Positions 23,712-30,777 of a stretch of 64,000 bases of DNA are shown here, piece after piece. Positions within the stretch are counted from its first letter, which is position 1. Each line of letters begins with the position of its first letter. The stretch is from Bradyrhizobium iriomotense (GTDB lineage: Bacteria > Pseudomonadota > Alphaproteobacteria > Rhizobiales > Xanthobacteraceae): the NCBI RefSeq assembly GCF_030160715.1, contig NZ_BSOW01000011.1, positions 124,001-188,000 on the forward strand. Reading direction: 5' to 3'. The notes under the pieces were generated by a model, which was given only the letters and a program-made list of their open reading frames with translations, was not told the origin of the DNA and made no database searches. The position numbers and the translations under genes were made by a program.

Positions 23712-24797
23712 ATGGTCACCATTCACGTTCAGAAGCTGATCGACTTCGTCACGGACGTATTTTCGCATGCGGAGTCGTCTCCGGAGGAAGCCAGACGTAT
23801 CGCGACCTATCTGACGACAGCCAATCTTACCGGCCATGACAGCCACGGCGTGATCCGCGTGCCCGTCTATATCCGCTGGAAGAAGATCGGCTCGGTGGTG
23901 CCGAACCAGAACGCCGAGGTTGTGCTCGATACGCCCTCGCTCGCGGTGGTCGACGGCAAGTTCGGCTATGGCCAGACGGTTGCACCGCAGGCGGTGAAGA
24001 TCGGCATCGAGAAGTGCAAGAAGGCCGGCCTCGCGGCAGTCGCCCTGCGCAACGCTGGCCATATCGGACGCGTCGGCGACTGGGCCGAGATGGCCGCGGC
24101 TGAGGGGCTGGTCTCGGTCTATTTCGTCAACGCTGCCGGCTCGCTGCTGGTTGCGCCGTTCGGTGGCGTCGAGAAGCGGCTGTCGACCGCGCCCTATTGC
24201 GTCGGCATCCCGCGCGAGGGCCAGGATCCGATCGTGCTGGATTTCGCGACCTCGATCGTTGCCGAAGGCAAGGTGCTGGTCGCAAGCCGCGGCGGCAAGA
24301 AGCTGCCCAAGGGCGCGCTGGTGGATTCCGACGGCACGCTGAGCGAGGAGCCGGTCGTTCTCTATGGGCCCTATACGCCCGGCGGACCGCGCGACCACAC
24401 TCAGGGAACGGGCGCGATTCGCGCCTTTGGCGAGCACAAGGGCTCAGGCCTTGCGTTCGTTTGCGAGTTGCTCGGCGGCGCGCTGACCGGAACCGGCGCC
24501 ACCTCCGGCGGCCGCCGCTTCGCCAATGGCATGCTGGCGTTCTTTGTCGATCCCAAGGTGATCGATACCTCAGATGTTTTCGACGCCGAAGTCTCACGCT
24601 ATGTCGACTTCATCCGCGCCACCAAGCCGATGGCCGGCGTCGAGCAGGTCCTGATCCCCGGCGACCCCGAACGGAAGACCCGGGCCGAGCGCACCAGGAA
24701 CGGCGTGCCCTTGCCGGATGACACCTGGGCGGCGATAGTGAATACCGCCCGCGACGTCGGCGTCAGCGAGACCAGTATTCAGAGGGCGACGAGCTAG
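23712..24797 (+). CDS. Ldh2/malate-lactate-ureidoglycolate dehydrogenase family protein
   Basis: NAD(P)-dependent dehydrogenase of the non-Rossmann Ldh2 (MDH2/LDH2) family, 361 residues from the ATG at 23712. Family marks are NLTGHDSHGVIRVPVYI (the catalytic His region), GHIGRVGDWAEMAAAEG, PIVLDFATSIVAEGKVLVA and GEHKGSGLAFVCELLGGALTG. Members reduce 2-oxo acids or oxidise 2-hydroxy acids and delta1-cyclic imino acids. It is followed by an HpcH/HpaI aldolase gene and a UxaA-family dehydratase, suggesting sugar-acid or hydroxy-acid catabolism. The start is supported only weakly, since GGAAGAGG lies 15 bases upstream. Confidence 0.87.
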   Translation: MVTIHVQKLIDFVTDVFSHAESSPEEARRIATYLTTANLTGHDSHGVIRVPVYIRWKKIGSVVPNQNAEVVLDTPSLAVVDGKFGYGQTVAPQAVKIGIEKCKKAGLAAVALRNAGHIGRVGDWAEMAAAEGLVSVYFVNAAGSLLVAPFGGVEKRLSTAPYCVGIPREGQDPIVLDFATSIVAEGKVLVASRGGKKLPKGALVDSDGTLSEEPVVLYGPYTPGGPRDHTQGTGAIRAFGEHKGSGLAFVCELLGGALTGTGATSGGRRFANGMLAFFVDPKVIDTSDVFDAEVSRYVDFIRATKPMAGVEQVLIPGDPERKTRAERTRNGVPLPDDTWAAIVNTARDVGVSETSIQRATS

Positions 24798-24812
24798 GCT
24801 TGGCCGCGCTTC

Positions 24813-24892
24813 GTCATTGCGAGGCGCGCAAACGACGAAGCAATCCAGAGCATCACCGCGGAGAGATTCTGGATTGCTTCGCTCGCAATGAC
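24813..24892. repeat. Intergenic palindrome, family B
   Basis: Arms GTCATTGCGAGGCGCGCAAA... and ...GGATTGCTTCGCTCGCAATGAC; second copy of the element at 14682-14765. It lies between the Ldh2-type and aldolase genes. Confidence 0.8.
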
Positions 24893-24924
24893 AGTGAGTG
24901 AGAACAACAGGGAAGGAAGGCAAC

Positions 24925-25701
24925 GTGGCGAATAAAGTCAAAGAGATCTGGAAGTCGGGCAAGGCCGTCGTCAATGCGTGGCTCGCGATTCCCTCCGGCT
25001 TCTCGGCCGAGGTGATCGCGCAATGCGGCTTCGACAGCGTCACCGTCGACATGCAGCACGGCGTGCAGGACTATCTGTCGATGGTTCAGTGCTTCCAGGC
25101 GATGGACAAGCATCCGGTGACGCCGATGGTGCGTGTGCCCTGGAACGAGCCCGGCATCATCGGCAAGGTGCTCGATGGCGGCGCCTATGGCGTGATCTGC
25201 CCGATGGTCAACACGCCGGAGGAAGCGAAGAACCTCGTCTCCTATTCGAAATATCCGCCGAAGGGCGTGCGTTCCAACGGGCCGATCCGCGCCGGCATGT
25301 ACGGCACCGCGGGCACTTACCAGAAGACAGCGAACGACGAGACCGTGCTGCTGCCGATGATGGAGACCAGGACCGCGGTCGAGAACATGGAAGCGATCCT
25401 TGACGTCGAGGGCATCGACGGCGTCTATATTGGCCCGTCCGACCTCGGCTTCTCCTATGGGCTCGAGCCGAAGCTCGACCGCACCGAGCCGGAGATCCTC
25501 GCGATCTACGAGAAGATCATCAAGGAGTGCGGCAAGCGCGGCCTCAACGCGGGCATCCATTGCAGCGGCGCGGAAGGTGCCGCGCGCGCCATCAACATGG
25601 GCTTCAAGCTGGTGACGCTGTCGAACGAGGTTGGTCTCATGTCGACCTATGCCAAGTTGCAGGTGAACCAGACCCGGAAGGATTCCGGCGGTAAGGCGTA
25701 G
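24925..25701 (+). CDS. HpcH/HpaI family class II aldolase
   Basis: Metal-dependent pyruvate aldolase, 258 residues from a GTG at 24925 with GGAAGG immediately upstream. The catalytic His is in VDMQHGVQDY (HpaI itself has GEHA here), and metal ligands fit the Glu in MMETRTAVENM and the Asp in GVYIGPSDLGFSYG. Two roles are plausible: the final hpa step (4-hydroxy-2-oxoheptanedioate to pyruvate and succinic semialdehyde), supported by hpaR next door, or GarL-like cleavage of 5-keto-4-deoxyglucarate, supported by the UxaA/GarD-family gene downstream. I leave the symbol open. Confidence 0.88.
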   Translation: MANKVKEIWKSGKAVVNAWLAIPSGFSAEVIAQCGFDSVTVDMQHGVQDYLSMVQCFQAMDKHPVTPMVRVPWNEPGIIGKVLDGGAYGVICPMVNTPEEAKNLVSYSKYPPKGVRSNGPIRAGMYGTAGTYQKTANDETVLLPMMETRTAVENMEAILDVEGIDGVYIGPSDLGFSYGLEPKLDRTEPEILAIYEKIIKECGKRGLNAGIHCSGAEGAARAINMGFKLVTLSNEVGLMSTYAKLQVNQTRKDSGGKA

Positions 25702-25704
25702 TCA

Positions 25705-25830
25705 CTCGTGTCCCGGACGCGGTGCAGCGCGAAGCGATGCACCGCAGAGCCGGGACCCAGTTGCCGACGTCACGTGTAGGCCCCGGATCAGCAGCGCACC
25801 GCTTCGCGCTGCGCAGCATCCGGGGAGCGA
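25705..25830. repeat. Intergenic palindromic element, family E
   Basis: Nested inverted repeats: TCCCGGACGCGG ... GAGCCGGGA and CCCCGGATCAGCAGCGC ... GCGCAGCATCCGGGG. The GCGAAGCG / CGCTTCGC units are shared with the element at 6650-6727. It fills the gap before the UxaA-family gene. Confidence 0.65.
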
Positions 25831-25851
25831 GAGTTTCGATATAGGAGAACG

Positions 25852-27378
25852 ATGATGACCCCAGCCCCCGTCATCCGCCTGCATCCCGATGATGGCGTGG
25901 TGATCGCGCGTGCCAGCCTGCCGCCCGGAACAACGGTGGCTGACGGCGTAACGACGGTCGACCGCATCCCGTCGGGGCACAAGGTCGCGATCAAGCCGAT
26001 CGCGGTGGGCGAGCCGGTCAAGCGCTACGGCCAGATCATCGGTTTTGCCACCGCGCCGATCGCGCCCGGCCAGCACGTGCACACGCAGAATTGCGGCATG
26101 GGCGATTTCGCCAAGGACTATGCCTATTGCGCCGACGTCAAGCCGACGCCGAATTTCGATCTGCCGGCGACCTTCGAGGGCATCCGCCGCCCCGATGGCC
26201 GCGTCGCTACGCGCAACTATATCGGCATCCTCACCTCGGTGAATTGCAGCGCGCATGTCGCTGGCCTCGTCGCCGACGTGTTCAAGAAAAATCCCTTCAC
26301 CGGTGAAAATCCGCTGGCCGAATTCCCCAACGTCGACGGCGTCGTCGCGCTGACGCACAAGACCGGCTGCGGCATGACGCAGAACGAGCCGCTGGCGTTG
26401 CTCCGCCGCACGCTCGGCGGCTATGCGCGGCACGTCAATTTTTCCCACGTGATCGTGCTGGGCCTCGGCTGCGAGGTGAACCAGATCGGTGGCCTGATGG
26501 AGGAGCAGAAGCTCGCCGGGCGCCTGCGCGCGATGGACATCCAGGAGGTCGGCGGCACCCGCAAGACGGTCGAGGCCGGCGTTGCCTTCGTGCGCGAGGC
26601 GCTCGCTGACGCCAACAACGTGAAGCGCGAAGCGGTCCCGGCGAGCGAGCTGACCGTGGCGCTGCAATGTGGCGGCTCGGACGGCTATTCCGGCGTGTCC
26701 GCCAATCCCGCGCTCGGCGCGGCCAGCGATCTCATCGTGCGTCACGGTGGCACGGTGATCCTCTCCGAAACGCCGGAGACCTATGGTGCAGAACATCTGC
26801 TCACGCGCCGCGCGGTCAGCCGTGAAGTCGGCGAAAAGCTCGTCGATCTCATGCGCTGGTGGGAAGAGTATACCGAGCGCGAAGGCGCCGAGATGAACGC
26901 CAATCCGAGCCCCGGCAACAAGGCGGGCGGCCTCACCACGATCCTCGAGAAATCACTCGGTGCGATGGCCAAGGCGGGCACCACCAATCTCGTCGACGTG
27001 CTGCGCTATGCTGAGCCGGTGACGAAGAAGGGCTTTGTGTTCATGGACACGCCCGGCTACGACCCGGTCGCTGCGACCGGCCAGGTCGCAGGCGGCGCCA
27101 ATCTGGTCTGCTTCACGACGGGGCGCGGCAGTGTGTTCGGCTGCAAGCCCGCGCCGTCGATCAAGCTTGCGACCAACACGCCCATGTACAAGCGCATGGA
27201 AGAGGACATGGACGTCAATTGCGGCACCGTCCTCGAAGGCTCCGAGACCGTCGAGCAATGTGGGCAGCGCATCTTCGACCTGATCCTGAAGACGGCCTCG
27301 GGCCAGCCCACCAAGAGCGAGAGCTTCGACTTCGGCGGCGCCGAGTTCGCGCCCTGGGTGATCGGCGCCACGATGTAG
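25852..27378 (+). CDS. UxaA/GarD family altronate/galactarate dehydratase
   Basis: Iron-dependent sugar-acid dehydratase of 508 residues with both family modules: an N-terminal SAF domain (to about residue 95, VIRLHPDDGVVIARASL...) and the C-terminal catalytic domain (GILTSVNCSAHVAG, HKTGCGMTQNEPL, GLGCEVNQIGGLME, LQCGGSDGYSGVSANPALG, TTGRGSVFGCKPAPSIK, DVNCGTVLEG). Cysteines in these segments are those expected for metal binding. E. coli GarD has a similar length. Together with the aldolase and Ldh2 genes it suggests an aldarate/aldonate route; altronate and galactarate cannot be distinguished. Confidence 0.9.
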   Translation: MMTPAPVIRLHPDDGVVIARASLPPGTTVADGVTTVDRIPSGHKVAIKPIAVGEPVKRYGQIIGFATAPIAPGQHVHTQNCGMGDFAKDYAYCADVKPTPNFDLPATFEGIRRPDGRVATRNYIGILTSVNCSAHVAGLVADVFKKNPFTGENPLAEFPNVDGVVALTHKTGCGMTQNEPLALLRRTLGGYARHVNFSHVIVLGLGCEVNQIGGLMEEQKLAGRLRAMDIQEVGGTRKTVEAGVAFVREALADANNVKREAVPASELTVALQCGGSDGYSGVSANPALGAASDLIVRHGGTVILSETPETYGAEHLLTRRAVSREVGEKLVDLMRWWEEYTEREGAEMNANPSPGNKAGGLTTILEKSLGAMAKAGTTNLVDVLRYAEPVTKKGFVFMDTPGYDPVAATGQVAGGANLVCFTTGRGSVFGCKPAPSIKLATNTPMYKRMEEDMDVNCGTVLEGSETVEQCGQRIFDLILKTASGQPTKSESFDFGGAEFAPWVIGATM

Positions 27379-27384
27379 CTGCGT

Positions 27385-27411
27385 GCAGCCCGTGCCGTAG
27401 GCACGCGCTGC
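27385..27411 (+). terminator. Candidate terminator after the UxaA-family gene
   Basis: GCAGC-C-CGTGCC pairs with GGCACG-C-GCTGC around a 3-base loop, 7 bases after the stop. The hairpin is strong but only short T-rich sequence follows, so termination may be incomplete. Confidence 0.5.
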
Positions 27412-27480
27412 CCGTTGTTAGTGCTTGATCGCGATGACATCAGGTGTTCTGCTCAAAAAAGCTGCTGGAGCACCGCATCC

Positions 27481-30400
27481 GTGTCGATCTACGTCGCATT
27501 ACACCACGTCACGCACTACAAATACGACCGTCCGATCGATCTGGGACCGCAGACCATCCGGCTGCGACCGGCGCCGCATACGCGCACGCCGATCCTGAGC
27601 TACTCGCTCAAGGTCACCCCGGCCAATCATTTCGTGAACTGGCAGCAGGATCCGCAAGGCAATTGGCTCGCCCGCTACGTCTTTCCGGAGAAGACCACCG
27701 AGCTGAAGTTCGAGGTCGATTTCACGGCGCAGATGACCGTGGTCAATCCGTTCGACTTCTTCGTCGAGCCCTATGCGGACAGCTTCCCGTTCGACTATCC
27801 AAAGGACTTGAAGACGGAGCTTGCGCCCTATCTCGAGACCATCAAGCCCGATCGCTTGTTCGCGAAATATCTCGACACGATCCCGCACGAAGCTCCGAAC
27901 ACCGTTAACTTCCTGGTCGATCTCAACAGGGAGCTGCAGAAGAAGATTCGCTACATCATCCGGATGGAGCCGGGCGTGCAGACACCGGAGGAGACGCTGT
28001 CGTCCAGCGCCGGATCGTGTCGCGACTCCGCCTGGCTTTTGATCCAGACCTTCCGTCATCTCGGCCTCGCGGCGCGCTTCGTTTCCGGCTATCTGATCCA
28101 GATCCGTCCCGACATCGATCCGATCGAGGGACCGCCCGAAGTCGAGAACGACTTCACCGATCTGCACGCCTGGGCCGAGGTCTATCTGCCGGGCGCGGGC
28201 TGGATCGGTTTCGATGCGACATCCGGGATGCTCGCGGGCGAGGGGCACATCCCGGTAGCCGCGACGCCGCACTACCGCTCTGCCGCGCCAATCTCCGGCG
28301 GCGCCGGCTTTGCGGAAGTCGAGTTCGCCTTCGACATGAGCGTCCGGCGCATCCGCGAGGCGCCGCGCATCACAAAGCCGTTTTCCGACGAATCCTGGAC
28401 GCGGCTCAACGATCTCGGCGAGCAGGTCGACGGCGATCTCGCGGCTCAGGACGTGCGGCTCACCATGGGCGGCGAGCCGACCTTCGTGTCGGTCGACGAT
28501 CTCGAAGCGCCGGAGTGGAACACCGAGGCCGTCGGTCCCACAAAGCGCGCGCTTGCCGACGATCTGATCCGCCGCCTGCGCACGCGCTTCGGGACGGGCG
28601 GCCTGCTGCATTATGGCCAGGGCAAATGGTATCCCGGCGAGAGCCTGCCGCGCTGGGCGTTTGGCCTGTACTGGCGCAAGGACGGCGTGCCGATCTGGAA
28701 GAATGCCGACCTGATTGCGAAGATCGAAAATCCACGGCGCGCCGAGGTCAGGGATGCCCAAGCGTTCATCGAGGGCGCGGCGGTGCGGCTTGGGCTCGAT
28801 TCCGGTTACATCATGCCGGCCTATGAGGACCCTGCTTACTGGTTGCAGAAGGAAGCGGACCTTCCCGTCAATGTCGATCCATCCGACTCCAAGCTCTCCG
28901 ACCCGGAAGAGCGTGCGCGCATGGCGCGGGTGTTCGATGAGGGGCTGAATACGCCGAAGGGCTTCGTGCTGCCGGTGCAGCGCTGGAATGCGCCGCCGCG
29001 CTGGCGGAGCGAGCGCTGGACTCTCCGGCGCAGCCATCTGTTCCTGACGCCGGGCGATTCCCCTCTGGGCCTGCGCTTGCCGATCGGCTCGCTCGGCTAC
29101 GTTCCACCCAACCAATATCCCTACATCGTCGAGCAGGACCCGATTGAGGCGCGGGGCAAGCTGCCGGTGTTCAGCCTCGCGGCGCGTCCGCAATCGCCGC
29201 CGCGGGTCGCGCCCGAGCATCTTAACACGTCCGTCCCGGTCCGCACCGCGATGTCCGTCGAAGTCCGCGACGGCGTGCTCTGCGCGTTCATGCCGCCGGT
29301 CGAGCGCATCGAGGATTATCTCGAGCTGATAGCGGCACTTGAAGCCACCGCCGAGGAGATGCAGCTCCAGGTCCATGTCGAGGGCTATCCGCCGCCGTTC
29401 GATCCGCGCATCGACGTCATCAAGGTGACGCCGGATCCCGGCGTGATCGAGATCAACATCCAGCCGGCGAAGAACTGGCGCGAGGCGGTCGACATCACCT
29501 TCGGTCTGTACGAGGACGCCGCCAAGGTTCGCCTCGGCGCCAACCGCTTCCTGGTCGATGGTCGCCACACCGGCACCGGCGGCGGCAACCACGTCGTGGT
29601 CGGCGGTTCCAGCCCGCAGGACTCACCGTTCCTGCGCCGACCCGACCTCCTGAAGAGTCTCGTGCTGTACTGGCAGCGCCACCCGTCGCTGTCCTACTTC
29701 TTTTCCGGCCTGTTCATCGGCCCAACCAGCCAGGCGCCGCGAATCGACGAGGCGCGGCATGACAGCATCTACGAGCTCGAGATCGCGCTCTCGCACGTGC
29801 CGCCGCCGGGCTATCAGACGCCGCTGTGGCTGGTCGACCGGCTGTTCCGGCATCTGCTCGTCGACATCACCGGTAACACCCATCGCGCCGAGATCTGCAT
29901 CGACAAGCTCTATTCGCCGGAAGGCCCGACCGGGCGGCTTGGCCTGGTCGAATTCCGCGCGCTCGAAATGCCGCCCGATCCGCGCATGTCGCTGGCGCAG
30001 CAGCTTCTGGTCCGCGCGCTGATCGCAAAGCTCTGGCGCGAGCCGCAAGCCGGCAAGTTCGTGCGCTGGGGCACGGCGCTGCATGATCGCTTCATGCTGC
30101 CTCACTTCATCTGGGAAGACTTCGTTGACGTGCTTTCTGAGTTGAAGCAATCCGGCTATCCCTTTGAGCCGGAATGGTATCTGGCCCAGCTCGAATTCCG
30201 TTTTCCCGCCTTCGGCCGCGTCCACCATGGCGGCGTGACGCTGGAATTGCGCCAGGCGCTGGAGCCCTGGCATGTGCTCGGCGAGGAGGGCTCGGCCGGC
30301 GGTACTGTTCGTTATGTTGATAGCTCGGTCGAGCGACTTCAGGTGAAAGCTGAGGGCTTCATCGAGGGCCGGCACGTCGTGACCTGCAACGGCCGTCGCC

Positions 30401-30750
30401 TGCCGATGACCCCGACCGGCCGGTCAGCGGAGGCGGTCGCTGGCGTCCGCTTCAAGGCCTGGCAGCCGGCCTCCGGCCTGCACCCGACCATCCCGGTCCA
30501 CGCGCCCCTGACCTTCGACCTGATAGACACCTGGAACGGCCGCTCGCTCGGCGGCTGCGTCTATCACGTCGCCCATCCCGGGGGACGCAGCTACGACACC
30601 AAGCCGGTCAACACCTACGAGGCCGAGGCGCGGCGGCTGGCGCGCTTCCAGGACCACGGCCATACGCCGGGCCCCAGCCAGCCGCCGCCGGAGGAACGCA
30701 CAATTGAGTTTCCGCTAACCCTCGACTTGCGCACGCCGCTCCTGCATTGA
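27481..30750 (+). CDS. Transglutaminase-like protein with DUF2126 domain
   Basis: Large cytoplasmic protein of 1089 residues from the GTG at 27481, where the transglutaminase N-terminal strand (YVALHHVTHYKYDRPI) begins. The first 300 residues are a transglutaminase-like cysteine domain with triad Cys180 (SAGSCRDSAW), His229 (DLHAWAEVYLPG) and Asp245 (GFDATSGM). The remainder is the DUF2126 module with TMGGEPTFVS, GTGGGNHVVVGG and HPSLSYFFSGLF. This is the first gene of a three-gene set with an ATP-grasp/Alpha-E protein and a second transglutaminase. Such sets have been proposed to make and cleave isopeptide-like bonds, but substrates are unknown. Confidence 0.92.
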   Translation: MSIYVALHHVTHYKYDRPIDLGPQTIRLRPAPHTRTPILSYSLKVTPANHFVNWQQDPQGNWLARYVFPEKTTELKFEVDFTAQMTVVNPFDFFVEPYADSFPFDYPKDLKTELAPYLETIKPDRLFAKYLDTIPHEAPNTVNFLVDLNRELQKKIRYIIRMEPGVQTPEETLSSSAGSCRDSAWLLIQTFRHLGLAARFVSGYLIQIRPDIDPIEGPPEVENDFTDLHAWAEVYLPGAGWIGFDATSGMLAGEGHIPVAATPHYRSAAPISGGAGFAEVEFAFDMSVRRIREAPRITKPFSDESWTRLNDLGEQVDGDLAAQDVRLTMGGEPTFVSVDDLEAPEWNTEAVGPTKRALADDLIRRLRTRFGTGGLLHYGQGKWYPGESLPRWAFGLYWRKDGVPIWKNADLIAKIENPRRAEVRDAQAFIEGAAVRLGLDSGYIMPAYEDPAYWLQKEADLPVNVDPSDSKLSDPEERARMARVFDEGLNTPKGFVLPVQRWNAPPRWRSERWTLRRSHLFLTPGDSPLGLRLPIGSLGYVPPNQYPYIVEQDPIEARGKLPVFSLAARPQSPPRVAPEHLNTSVPVRTAMSVEVRDGVLCAFMPPVERIEDYLELIAALEATAEEMQLQVHVEGYPPPFDPRIDVIKVTPDPGVIEINIQPAKNWREAVDITFGLYEDAAKVRLGANRFLVDGRHTGTGGGNHVVVGGSSPQDSPFLRRPDLLKSLVLYWQRHPSLSYFFSGLFIGPTSQAPRIDEARHDSIYELEIALSHVPPPGYQTPLWLVDRLFRHLLVDITGNTHRAEICIDKLYSPEGPTGRLGLVEFRALEMPPDPRMSLAQQLLVRALIAKLWREPQAGKFVRWGTALHDRFMLPHFIWEDFVDVLSELKQSGYPFEPEWYLAQLEFRFPAFGRVHHGGVTLELRQALEPWHVLGEEGSAGGTVRYVDSSVERLQVKAEGFIEGRHVVTCNGRRLPMTPTGRSAEAVAGVRFKAWQPASGLHPTIPVHAPLTFDLIDTWNGRSLGGCVYHVAHPGGRSYDTKPVNTYEAEARRLARFQDHGHTPGPSQPPPEERTIEFPLTLDLRTPLLH

Positions 30751-30777
30751 GTATGGGGGTGTGGCAAGGAGAGGCGC

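Noticed and set aside
27499..29592. 697-codon minus-strand open frame opposite the DUF2126 transglutaminase
   Set aside because: Antisense shadow; the plus-strand frame has full catalytic motifs.
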